Assembly (NCBI RefSeq): GCF_900188025.1
Contig: NZ_FZNO01000002.1
Span: forward strand, 124,001-188,000
Length of the DNA stretch: 64,000 nt
Direction of reading: 5' to 3'
DNA from: Blastococcus mobilis
GTDB taxonomy: Bacteria; Actinomycetota; Actinomycetes; Mycobacteriales; Geodermatophilaceae
In this document: positions 1 to 9,152 of the stretch, in pieces
Layout of the letters: every line of letters begins with the position of its first letter
How positions within the stretch are numbered: the stretch's first letter is position 1
Translations under genes and position numbers: made by a program
Notes under the pieces: model-generated
What the model saw: the letters and a program-made list of their open reading frames with translations, nothing else
What the model was told of the DNA's origin: nothing
Databases searched by the model: none

Positions 1-593
1 ACCAGGCGCTGCTGACGCTGGGCATCTCGCTGATCGTCGCCGAGGTGCTGTCGATCATCTACGGCAACGACGTGTTCTCCGTCCCGCCGCCGCCGGGCCT
101 GGCCGAGAGCATCGACGTCGCCGGTCGGGCCTACCCCGCCTACCGGCTCATGCTCATCGCCGTGGGCCTCGTGCTCGCCCTGGTCGTCTGGCTCGTGGTC
201 GAGAAGACCTCGATCGGCGCACTGGTGCGGGCCAGCGTGGCCGACCGCGAGATGGTCTCGGCCATGGGGGTCGACAACCGGAAGGTGAAGTTCGCCGTCC
301 TGGGTGTCGGCTCGCTGCTGGCGACCGTCGCCGGCGTCCTGGCCGCCCCTGTCTACGGCGCACGCCCCGGGCTCGACGAGACGATCCTGCTCCTCGCCCT
401 CGTCGTGATCGTCATCGGCGGTCGCGGCTCGGTCCGCGGTGCGCTGGTGGGCGCCCTGGTCATCGGCCAGGTGGAGTCGCTGGGCCGGGCACTGGTCCCC
501 GACCTGGCGTCCTTCATCCTGTTCGGCACGCTGGCGCTGGTCCTCATCGTCCGGCCGCGGGGACTCTTCGCCGGGAAGGTGGCCCACTCGTGA
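1..593 (+). CDS. livH: Branched-chain amino acid/aromatic-type ABC transporter permease LivH (5' truncated)
   Basis: Partial gene: the reading frame is already open at base 3 and the start lies before the window. It encodes an inner-membrane permease subunit of a Liv-type (HAAT family) ABC importer. Hydrophobic segments and the C-terminal stretch 'GGRGSVRGALVGALVIGQVE' are typical of LivH, where this loop contacts the ATPases. It heads a livH-livM-livG-livF run on the same strand. The stop codon lies inside the GTGA that opens a repeat cassette (R1). Liv-type transporters carry branched amino acids in some bacteria and benzoate or other aromatic acids in others. The substrate-binding protein is not in view, so the substrate cannot be read from sequence; the adjacent benzoate operon makes an aromatic acid possible. 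Confidence 0.9.
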   Translation, partial: QALLTLGISLIVAEVLSIIYGNDVFSVPPPPGLAESIDVAGRAYPAYRLMLIAVGLVLALVVWLVVEKTSIGALVRASVADREMVSAMGVDNRKVKFAVLGVGSLLATVAGVLAAPVYGARPGLDETILLLALVVIVIGGRGSVRGALVGALVIGQVESLGRALVPDLASFILFGTLALVLIVRPRGLFAGKVAHS

Positions 594-684
594 GCGAGTT
601 GGCGAGCTCACGCATGAGCGCAGCAGTCATGAGCACAGCAGCGCCGCGAACGCGGCCGACGAGCGCCAGCAAGGAGGACTCGTG
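590..684 (+). repeat. R1 repeat cassette, copy A (two hairpins plus RBS)
   Basis: The livH-livM junction is a structured repeat. Hairpin 1 is GTGAGC/GCTCAC (590-595 and 606-611) around a 10-base loop GAGTTGGCGA. Hairpin 2 is GCCGCG/CGCGGC (643-648 and 651-656). It then runs into GAGCGCCAGCAAGGAGG and the GTG of livM. Related copies are at 29941-30017 and, in tandem on the other strand, at 41604-41903. The cassette supplies the livM ribosome binding site. Confidence 0.8.
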
Positions 685-1719
685 AGCGTCATCCCCGACA
701 GCTCGACCGAGACCACAGGCGCCGCCGCCGCGGTCGCCGCCACTTCCCCGGCGTCCCGGCGGAACGCACTCCTCCGGCGCGGGGTGCCGGCGCTCGTGCT
801 GCTCGTGCTCCTCGCCGCGGTGCCGCTGTTCGCCGACCCCTTCACCACGAACACGATCTCCCGGATCCTGATCTTCGCGCTGTTCGCCGTCAGTCTCGAC
901 CTGCTCGTCGGGATCACCGGACTCCCCTCGCTGGGTCACGCGGCCTACTTCGGCGTGGGCGCGTACACGGCCGGGCTGGTGTCGATCCACTGGACCAGTG
1001 AGGCGCCGGTGCCGGTGCTCCTGGCCGCGGGTGCCGGCGCCGTGGCCGCTGCCGCCACGGGTTGGCTGGCCGTTCGCAGCGGTGGCGTCTACTTCCTGAT
1101 GCTGACGCTGGCCATCGGCGAACTCGTCCACCAGCTCGCCCAGCGCCTGACGTCGGTGACGGGTGGCTCCAACGGCCTGTTCGGCATCCCGAGCGTGCGG
1201 ATCGGCGGCCAGCCGCTGACGCTGGCCGGGCTCGTGTACTGGTACGTGCTCGTCCTGGCGTTGCTCGGCTTCCTCGGCCTGTGGCTGGTGGCGCGCTCCC
1301 CCTTCGGCGGCGCCCTGCGCGGGATCCGCGACAACGAGCCCCGGATGCGGTCCCTGGGGTACTCCCCGTTCCGCTACAAGTACGTCGCGTTCATCCTCGC
1401 CGGCGGTTTCGCCGGACTCGCCGGCGGGCTCTTCGCGGGCCTGCTGCGGATCGTGAACCCGAGCGACGCCGGCTTCACCACGAGCGCGCTCATGCTCCTG
1501 GCGGTCATCCTCGGCGGGGCCGGGACGCTCTGGGGGCCGGTCCTGGGCGCCGCAGTCGTGGTGCTGGTCCGGGACACCTTCGGCCCCCAGCTCGACGGGC
1601 ACGGCCCGCTGCTGCTCGGCATCGTCTTCGTCGTCGCCGTGTACGTACTGCCCCGCGGGTTCGCCGGCCTGACCGGGGTCCTCGCCCGCCGGAAGCGGAC
1701 CGCGGGAGGTACGGCATGA
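682..1719 (+). CDS. livM: Liv-type ABC transporter permease LivM
   Basis: Second membrane subunit of the Liv-type importer, 345 residues. The GTG at 682 was chosen because AAGGAGG lies 4 bases before it; the open frame extends further upstream but only through the R1 repeat. After a polar N-terminus of about 35 residues, a series of hydrophobic helices follows, with the family stretch 'GLPSLGHAAYFGVGAYTAG' and the C-terminal EAA-like loop 'LGYSPFRYKYVAFILAGG' that docks with the ATPases. The stop overlaps the livG start (ATGA), so translation is coupled. Family assignment is secure; the transported solute is not. Confidence 0.93.
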   Translation: MSVIPDSSTETTGAAAAVAATSPASRRNALLRRGVPALVLLVLLAAVPLFADPFTTNTISRILIFALFAVSLDLLVGITGLPSLGHAAYFGVGAYTAGLVSIHWTSEAPVPVLLAAGAGAVAAAATGWLAVRSGGVYFLMLTLAIGELVHQLAQRLTSVTGGSNGLFGIPSVRIGGQPLTLAGLVYWYVLVLALLGFLGLWLVARSPFGGALRGIRDNEPRMRSLGYSPFRYKYVAFILAGGFAGLAGGLFAGLLRIVNPSDAGFTTSALMLLAVILGGAGTLWGPVLGAAVVVLVRDTFGPQLDGHGPLLLGIVFVVAVYVLPRGFAGLTGVLARRKRTAGGTA

Positions 1720-2507
1720 GCCAGCCGCTGCTGTCCCTGTCCGGCGTGTGCCGTCACTTCGGCGCCCTGAAGGCCGTCGACGACGTCAGCCTGGACGTCC
1801 CCGCGGGCGCCCGGCATGCCCTCATCGGTCCGAACGGCGCCGGGAAGAGCACGCTGTTCAAGCTGATCACCGGCGCGATGCCGGTCACGGCGGGCCGGGT
1901 CGCCCTCGCCGGCGCCGACATCACCCGGCTGCCGGAGCACCAGCGGGCTCGGCGGGGGATCAGCCAGACCCTTCAGCACTCCAGTCTCTTCCTGACCCAG
2001 ACGGTGCTGCAGAACGTTCTGCTGGCCGCTCAGCGTCAGCACAGCAGCCGGCACTCCCTCGTGCCGCGGCGACAGGCGGGCGCGCGCGAGCGCGCCCGGG
2101 CGCTGCTGGCCGACGTCGGCCTCGAGCAGCGGGCGAGCACCCCCGTCGCGGCGCTCTCCCACGGCGAACGCCGTCAGGTTGAGGTCGCGGTGGCGCTGGC
2201 CTGCGAACCGCGGCTGCTCCTGCTCGACGAGCCGGCGGCGGGCATGTCACCGGCCGAGAGCGCCCGGCTGGTCGCACTGCTGAAGTCGCTGCCGGCGTCG
2301 GTGACCCTGGTGATCGTCGAGCACGACCTCGACGTGGTGTTCGCGCTGGCCACCTCGGTCACCGTGCTGCACCTGGGCCGGGTCCTGCTGACCGGGTCAC
2401 CCGACGAGGTGCGCGCCAGCGCGGCGGTGCAGGAGGCCTACCTCGGCACCGGTCGCGAGTCCCTCTTCACCGACGGCTCCGGGCCGGCCCATCTGGAGGT
2501 GAGCTGA
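1716..2507 (+). CDS. livG: Liv-type ABC transporter ATP-binding protein LivG
   Basis: Cytoplasmic ATPase subunit of the importer, 263 residues. Walker A GPNGAGKST is at residues 38-46, the ABC signature appears as LSHGERRQ at 147-154, and Walker B LLLLDEPAAGM follows near residue 170, with the switch histidine in VEHD. The signature SHGE instead of SGGQ is common in LivG. ATG at 1716 overlaps the livM stop by four bases, and CGGGAGG-like sequence precedes it at 1704-1709. The gene ends in TGATG, sharing one base with livF. Confidence 0.95.
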   Translation: MSQPLLSLSGVCRHFGALKAVDDVSLDVPAGARHALIGPNGAGKSTLFKLITGAMPVTAGRVALAGADITRLPEHQRARRGISQTLQHSSLFLTQTVLQNVLLAAQRQHSSRHSLVPRRQAGARERARALLADVGLEQRASTPVAALSHGERRQVEVAVALACEPRLLLLDEPAAGMSPAESARLVALLKSLPASVTLVIVEHDLDVVFALATSVTVLHLGRVLLTGSPDEVRASAAVQEAYLGTGRESLFTDGSGPAHLEVS

Positions 2508-3208
2508 TGCTCGAAGTCCGCGGACTGGAGTCCGGCTACAAGCGCAGTGCCGTCCTGCAGGGGGTCGACCTCGACGTCGCCGCCGGTCAGGTGCTCGGGC
2601 TCCTCGGCCGCAACGGCGTCGGCAAGAGCACGTTGATCAACACGCTGATGGGACTGGTGCACCCCTCCAAGGGCACCGTCACGCTCGACGGCGTGGAGCT
2701 CGCCGGCCGCCGGCCGGACGTGATCGCCCGGGCCGGTGTGGCGCTGGTGCCCCAGGGGCGGCGGGTGTGGGCGCCGCTGAGCGTGACCGAGCACCTGGAT
2801 CTGGCCGCGCGACGGGGCCGGGGCCGCGGCCCCTGGGACATCGACCGCGTGCTGGAGCTGCTGCCCCGCCTCGGGGAGCGCCGCCGGCACGGCGCCGGCC
2901 AGCTCTCGGGCGGTGAGCAGCAGATGCTGGCCATCGCGCGCGCCCTGCTGACCAACCCGCGCCTGGTCCTCATGGACGAGCCGTCCGACGGCCTCGCCCC
3001 GGCGGTCGTGGACCTGATCGGCGAGGCCATCGGCGGGATGAAGGCTGAAGGCGTCACCCTCGTCGTCGTCGAGCAGGACCTGCACCTGGCGTTCGCCGTG
3101 GCCGACGACATCGCCGTCATGGACAAGGGCGTGATCGTGCACCGGTGCACCACGCGCGAGTTCCGCAGCGACAGCTCGGTCGCGCACTCCCTGCTCGGCG
3201 TGGCGTGA
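2507..3208 (+). CDS. livF: Liv-type ABC transporter ATP-binding protein LivF
   Basis: Second ATPase of the importer, 233 residues, the usual LivF length. Walker A GRNGVGKST is at residues 34-42, the canonical signature LSGGEQQ starts at residue 133, Walker B is LVLMDEPSDGL, and the switch region reads VEQD as in most LivF proteins. The start is translationally coupled to livG (TGATG). It is the last gene of the transporter unit; an R2 hairpin element follows at 3234-3331 and probably ends the transcript, since the next gene is convergent. Confidence 0.95.
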   Translation: MLEVRGLESGYKRSAVLQGVDLDVAAGQVLGLLGRNGVGKSTLINTLMGLVHPSKGTVTLDGVELAGRRPDVIARAGVALVPQGRRVWAPLSVTEHLDLAARRGRGRGPWDIDRVLELLPRLGERRRHGAGQLSGGEQQMLAIARALLTNPRLVLMDEPSDGLAPAVVDLIGEAIGGMKAEGVTLVVVEQDLHLAFAVADDIAVMDKGVIVHRCTTREFRSDSSVAHSLLGVA

Positions 3209-3233
3209 CCCGCAAGCCCTGACGCCCCGCCGG

Positions 3234-3331
3234 GTCGCGCCGAGTGGGCCCGGAGGGGTGCGCGCAGGCGTGACGAAGCGGCTCATCGCGACCGGCGCGG
3301 CACCTGGCCGCGGTGTCGTCCGGAGGACGAC
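3234..3331 (+). repeat. R2 two-hairpin element, copy 1 (probable 3' end structure)
   Basis: The space between convergent livF and the GNAT gene holds an R2 element. The outer arms GTCGCGCC (3234-3241) and GGCGTGAC (3267-3274) pair with one G-U. The second hairpin is GTCGTCC/GGACGAC around GGA and ends at 3331. Similar elements are at 50168-50268, 54242-54342 (opposite orientation) and 63413-63450 (second half only). Its position suggests a bidirectional terminator or mRNA-end stabiliser. Confidence 0.65.
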
Positions 3332-3344
3332 GATGTCATCGACG

Positions 3345-3995
3345 TCAGAACCGGTGCTGCTCCTGGTCGACGTAGCCGCCGCTCTCCTCGGCCCCCGGGC
3401 CCAGGTCGGAGCCGCCGGGGTGCTCCACGTCGGTCCGGGGACGCGCTGCCGCCCGCTCGCGCTCGACGGCGTACCGCGCCTGGTGCCCCTGGTCCGGCAG
3501 CTCGGCCTTGCTGGTCCCCGGACGCCCCGCCTGGTGCTGGCCGATGTCCCGAGCCCGGTCGCCCACCCGCTTGCGCAGTCTGCCGTCCTCGGTACCGGTG
3601 AACCCGTGCGCGAGGAACCACTCGGTCACCGCGGTCCGGTCGGGGTGTGTGTCGCGCACCACGTTGAGCACGTAGTTGAGCCCGCGGGCCGCCGCCTCCT
3701 CCTCGAGCCGGGCGAGCGCGAAGGCGCCGGCTCCGGTCCCGCGTGCGGCCTCCTCCACGGCGAGCAGGATCTCCGCGTCGCCCCAGACGTCGTCGAGCCA
3801 GCCGTAGCCGACCACCCGGCCGCCGTCCTCGACGCGCCACCAGTCGCTGGACAGACGCTCCCCGGGAGTCCGGGCCTCGGCGCGGAAGACGCCCTCCGGC
3901 ACGGTCGCGAAGATCCGCTCCCGGTCGGCGTCCCAGCGGGGGTCGTCGTCCTTGACCCAGGCCAGTCGGGCGGTTCGTGCTTCCGTCTCGGTCAT
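3345..3995 (-). CDS. GNAT family N-acetyltransferase with long polar C-terminal tail
   Basis: Predicted acetyl-CoA-dependent N-acetyltransferase of 216 residues. The GNAT core occupies about residues 1-140: the central strand 'GDAEILLAVEEAARGTGAG' carries the R/Q-x-x-G-x-G/A acetyl-CoA loop as ARGTGAG, followed by the helix 'FALARLEEEAAARGL' and the late strand 'EWFLAHGFTGTED'. Residues from about 145 onward are rich in R, G, E and Q with no predicted fold, an unusual extension. The ATG at 3995 has GAGGAG nine bases upstream. It is divergent from the box operon and shares its control region, but no functional link can be shown. The acceptor substrate is unknown. Confidence 0.75.
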   Translation of the reverse strand: MTETEARTARLAWVKDDDPRWDADRERIFATVPEGVFRAEARTPGERLSSDWWRVEDGGRVVGYGWLDDVWGDAEILLAVEEAARGTGAGAFALARLEEEAAARGLNYVLNVVRDTHPDRTAVTEWFLAHGFTGTEDGRLRKRVGDRARDIGQHQAGRPGTSKAELPDQGHQARYAVERERAAARPRTDVEHPGGSDLGPGAEESGGYVDQEQHRF

Positions 3996-4060
3996 GCCGG
4001 GCTCCTCGCGCTCGGGCGGACCCGGGCGCCACCTCCGGCGTCGCGGGCGGATGACCCGAA

Positions 4061-4098
4061 GCTACACAAGATTGGCATCTTGCGCAGCAGTCTGTAGC
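4061..4098. promoter_or_regulatory. Nested inverted repeats between GNAT gene and boxC; candidate operator
   Basis: Two inverted repeats are nested here: an inner perfect CAAGAT-TGGC-ATCTTG (4067-4082) and outer arms GCTACA (4061-4066) and TGTAGC (4093-4098). It lies 62 bases before the boxC start in a locally AT-richer strip, the right place for a regulator of the divergent promoters. No box regulator gene is visible nearby, so the protein that would bind is unknown. Confidence 0.5.
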
Positions 4099-4159
4099 AC
4101 GTCAGGATGGTCCTGCAAGCCCGCGGGATCACCGCGCGAGCGCACCCCTTGGAGGCACC

Positions 4160-5896
4160 GTGACCACCCTCGACGACCGTCCGGGCATCGGAGGCGCGGA
4201 GGCCACGGCCCCGGCTCCCGACCAGCCGCCGGCCCGCACAGAGGTCTCTTTCGACACCTCCCCCGACCGGTACAAGCACTGGACGCTGTCGGTCGAGGGC
4301 GACGTGGCGACGCTCACGCTCGATGTGGCCGAGGACGGCGGGATCGTGCCGGGCTACGAGCTGAAGATGAACAGCTACGACCTCGGCGTCGACATCGAGC
4401 TGCACGACGCGGTCCAGCGGATCCGCTTCGAGCACCCCGAGGCCAAGGTCCTCGTCGTCACCAGCGCCAAGGACCGCATGTTCTGCGCCGGCGCCAACAT
4501 CAAGATGCTCGCGGCGTCGCCGCACAGCTGGAAGGTCAACTTCTGCAAGTTCACCAACGAGACCCGCAACGGGATCGAGGACGCCTCGGCTCACTCGGGT
4601 CTGCCGTCCATCGCCGCGGTCAACGGCACCGCCGCCGGCGGCGGCTACGAGCTCGCACTGGCCTGCGACGAGATCGTGCTGATCGACGACAACTCCTCGG
4701 CCGTGTCGCTGCCCGAGGTGCCGTTGCTCGGCGTGCTGCCCGGCACCGGCGGCCTGACCCGTGTCGTCGACAAGCGCGGCGTGCGCCGCGACCTCGCTGA
4801 TGTCTTCTCCACGACGGCGGAGGGCATCCGCGGAGACCGCGCCGTGCAGTGGCGGCTCGTGGACGCCGTCGCCAAGGCCCGCGACTTCTCCGACGCGATC
4901 GCCCGCCGTGCGGCCGAGGCCGCGAAACGGTCGACCCGGCCCGGCGCCGGCGCGAAGGGCGTGCAGCTCACCCCGCTGACGCGCGAGGTCGACGGCGACA
5001 CCATCCGGTACGGGCACGTGCGCGTCGAGATCGACCGGGAGGAGAGCACCGCCACGATCACCGTCCTGGGGCCGACCGCCGTCCCGTCGTCGGTCGAGGA
5101 ACTGCACGAGCAGGGCGACCAGGCATGGCTGCTGGCCACCACCCGCGAGCTCGACGACGCGATCCTGCGGCTGCGCACCAACGAGCTGGCGATCGGCACC
5201 TGGCTGCTGCGCACCGAGGGCGACGTGGCGACCGTCGTCGCCTACGACGGGTTCCTCCTGGCCAACCGCGACGACTGGCTGGTCAACGAGACCATCGGCT
5301 TCTACCGCCGGACGATGAAGCGGCTGGACACCACCTCCCGCAGCCTGTTCGCGCTGATCGAGCCGGGCAGCTGCTTCGCCGGCCTGCTGGCCGAGATCGC
5401 CTTCGCTGCCGACCGCTCGTTCATGCTCGACGGCCAGTTCGAGGACGACGACGACCCCAAGCCACCCGCAGTGCTGCGGCTGGACGAGTTCAACCTGGGG
5501 CTGCTGCCGATGAGCAACGACCTCTCCCGGCTGCAGGTCCGCTTCCTCGGCAGCGCCGACGAGCTGGCCGCCGCCCAGGCCGCCGTCGGCCGGGACCTGC
5601 TCGCCGCCGAGGCGCTCGAGCTCGGCCTGGTGACCAGCGCCCCGGACGACATCGACTGGGAGGACGAGATCCGCTTGGTCGTCGAGGAGCGCAAGAGCTT
5701 CTCACCCGACGCGCTGACCGGCATGGAGGCCAACCTCCGCTTCGCCGGTCAGGAGACCCCCGAGAGCAAGGTCTTCGGCCGGCTCACCGCCTGGCAGAAC
5801 TGGATCTTCCAGCGGCCCAACGCCGCTGGCCCCGAAGGAGCACTGCGCCGGTACGGCACCGGTCAGCGGGCCGACTACGACAGGAAGCGGGTCTGA
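4160..5896 (+). CDS. boxC: 2,3-epoxybenzoyl-CoA dihydrolase (benzoyl-CoA-dihydrodiol lyase) BoxC
   Basis: Crotonase-superfamily enzyme of the aerobic benzoyl-CoA (box) pathway, 578 residues, the length expected for BoxC and about twice that of an ordinary enoyl-CoA hydratase. It opens the ring of 2,3-epoxybenzoyl-CoA, giving 3,4-dehydroadipyl-CoA semialdehyde and formate. The first oxyanion-hole segment is FCAGANIKML (residues 108-117) and the second NGTAAGGGYELALACD (155-170). A second, more divergent crotonase-like half follows, with the characteristic 'EPGSCFAGLLAEIAFAADRS' stretch. GTG at 4160 has GGAGG four bases upstream. It is the first gene of the operon; boxB begins 2 bases after its stop. 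Confidence 0.93.
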   Translation: MTTLDDRPGIGGAEATAPAPDQPPARTEVSFDTSPDRYKHWTLSVEGDVATLTLDVAEDGGIVPGYELKMNSYDLGVDIELHDAVQRIRFEHPEAKVLVVTSAKDRMFCAGANIKMLAASPHSWKVNFCKFTNETRNGIEDASAHSGLPSIAAVNGTAAGGGYELALACDEIVLIDDNSSAVSLPEVPLLGVLPGTGGLTRVVDKRGVRRDLADVFSTTAEGIRGDRAVQWRLVDAVAKARDFSDAIARRAAEAAKRSTRPGAGAKGVQLTPLTREVDGDTIRYGHVRVEIDREESTATITVLGPTAVPSSVEELHEQGDQAWLLATTRELDDAILRLRTNELAIGTWLLRTEGDVATVVAYDGFLLANRDDWLVNETIGFYRRTMKRLDTTSRSLFALIEPGSCFAGLLAEIAFAADRSFMLDGQFEDDDDPKPPAVLRLDEFNLGLLPMSNDLSRLQVRFLGSADELAAAQAAVGRDLLAAEALELGLVTSAPDDIDWEDEIRLVVEERKSFSPDALTGMEANLRFAGQETPESKVFGRLTAWQNWIFQRPNAAGPEGALRRYGTGQRADYDRKRV

Positions 5897-5898
5897 GG

Positions 5899-7380
<1,482 letters not shown>

Positions 7381-7466
7381 TCCGTTCGGTTCTGACCCCC
7401 GCCGGAGCCGCCGGCTGACGTCCCCGTCAGCCGGCGGCCCCGCCCGCACGAGAAGGGACGGACAGC

Positions 7467-9152
7467 GTGGCCACCGTCGACACCGCTTCCGCAGCACCCG
7501 CACTTCCGCCCGCGCTGCCGGACCGGAAGGTCTTCAACGCGGCTGACTGGCTGGTCACCCGGCATGCCGTCGCGACTCCGGAGCGGCGGGCGATCACCGC
7601 CATCGGTCTCGACGGCGGCGTGCGCACCTTCACCTACCGCGAGCTGGACCAGGAGGTCCGCCGTTTCGCCGCGGCCCTCGTCGCCTCCGGCGTCCGGCCC
7701 GAGGAGCGGCTCATCCTGTGCATGGGGGACACCCCCGAGCTGGTGACGGCGTTCCTCGCCGGGCTTCGGATCGGCGCCGTGCCCGTGCCGGTGAGCACCA
7801 TGCTCAAGCCGAAGGACATCGCCGTGCTGGCGCGGGACAGCCGCGCGCGGCTCGTCGCGCTCAGCTCCGAGTTCACCGACCTGGCCCCCGCGGTCGGCGG
7901 GCTGCCCGACCTCGCCGACGTCGTCGTCCTCACCGACGGACCCGCGGCCGGGCTGCCCGAGGTCGAGGGAACGCGGGTGCGCGACTGGTCGTCGTTCGTG
8001 ACGGCCGGGTCCGACTTCCTCGAGCAGGTGGCCAGCCCCTATCCGACGGTCGCCGACTCCCCCGCCTTCTGGCTGTACACCTCCGGGACGACCGGCACGC
8101 CCAAGGGCGCCATGCACCGGCACGGGTCGCTGCGCGACACCGCCGAGACCTACGCGCAGGACGTGCTCGCCATCGGGCCGGACGACGTCACGTTCTCGGT
8201 GGCCAAGTTCTTCTTCGCCTACGGCCTCGGCAACACCCTGACGTTCCCGTTCTCCGTCGGCGCGAGCACCATCCTGGACCGCTCCCGGCCGAGCCCGGCC
8301 GGCACCCTGCAGGTGCTGCGGGACCTGAAGCCCACCCTGTTCTTCGGCGGTCCGACGTACTACGCCGCACTGCTGGCGGCCGACCTGCCGCAGGACGCCT
8401 TCGCGACCGTCCGCGCCTGCGTCTCCGCCGGTGAGGCGTTCCCCGCTCCCCTCTTCGAGCGGTTCACCTCCAGGTTCGGCGTCGAGATGCTCGACGGCAT
8501 CGGATCGACCGAGATGTTGCACATCTTCATCAGCGGCCGGCCCGGCCGGACTCGCGCCGGCGCCACCGGGGAGATCGTCGCCGGCTACGACGCCAAGATC
8601 GTCGACGACGACGGGAACCCGGTCCCCGACGGCACGCCCGGGAACCTCTTCGTACGCGGCAGCTCCGCGGCAACCGGCTACTGGTGCCGCACGGAGACCA
8701 CCCGACTGGTGTTCCAGGGTTCCTGGGTGCGGACCGGGGACACGTACGTCCGCAGCGCCGACGGCTACTACACCTCGCTGGGGCGGACCGACGACATCAT
8801 CAAGGCCGGGGGCATCTGGGTCTCCCCGACCGAGGTCGAGGAGCGGCTGCGCCAGCACCCCGACGTGATGCAGGTCGTCGTCGTGTCGGTGCCCGACGAG
8901 GCCGGTCTGGACAAGCCGGTCGCCTGCGCGGTCCTGTCCCCCGGGGCCACGACCACCGCCGACGACCTGGTCGCGTTCTGCCGCGAGGGCCTCGCCGCGT
9001 TCAAGCGCCCCCGGCACGTCCTGGTGTTCGACGAACTCCCGACCACCGCCACCGGCAAGCTGCAGCGCTTCCGCATCCGGGAACTGGCCATCGAGCAGCT
9101 CGGCGGCGCGGCCAAGCCCGACCTCACACCGATCTCCGGAGGCTCTGCGTGA
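7467..9152 (+). CDS. Benzoate-CoA ligase family protein
   Basis: ANL-superfamily acyl-CoA synthetase of 561 residues that should activate benzoate (or a substituted benzoate) to its CoA thioester using ATP, the entry step of the box pathway. The phosphate-binding loop YTSGTTGTPKG is at residues 204-214; SVAKFFFAYGLGN and 'DGIGSTEMLHIFIS' match benzoate-CoA ligases, and the hinge and C-terminal lysine region reads TATGKLQRF. GTG at 7467 is preceded by GAAGGGACGG. It sits 86 bases after boxB and overlaps the next gene (GTGA). The exact ring substrate cannot be told from sequence. Confidence 0.92.
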   Translation: MATVDTASAAPALPPALPDRKVFNAADWLVTRHAVATPERRAITAIGLDGGVRTFTYRELDQEVRRFAAALVASGVRPEERLILCMGDTPELVTAFLAGLRIGAVPVPVSTMLKPKDIAVLARDSRARLVALSSEFTDLAPAVGGLPDLADVVVLTDGPAAGLPEVEGTRVRDWSSFVTAGSDFLEQVASPYPTVADSPAFWLYTSGTTGTPKGAMHRHGSLRDTAETYAQDVLAIGPDDVTFSVAKFFFAYGLGNTLTFPFSVGASTILDRSRPSPAGTLQVLRDLKPTLFFGGPTYYAALLAADLPQDAFATVRACVSAGEAFPAPLFERFTSRFGVEMLDGIGSTEMLHIFISGRPGRTRAGATGEIVAGYDAKIVDDDGNPVPDGTPGNLFVRGSSAATGYWCRTETTRLVFQGSWVRTGDTYVRSADGYYTSLGRTDDIIKAGGIWVSPTEVEERLRQHPDVMQVVVVSVPDEAGLDKPVACAVLSPGATTTADDLVAFCREGLAAFKRPRHVLVFDELPTTATGKLQRFRIRELAIEQLGGAAKPDLTPISGGSA

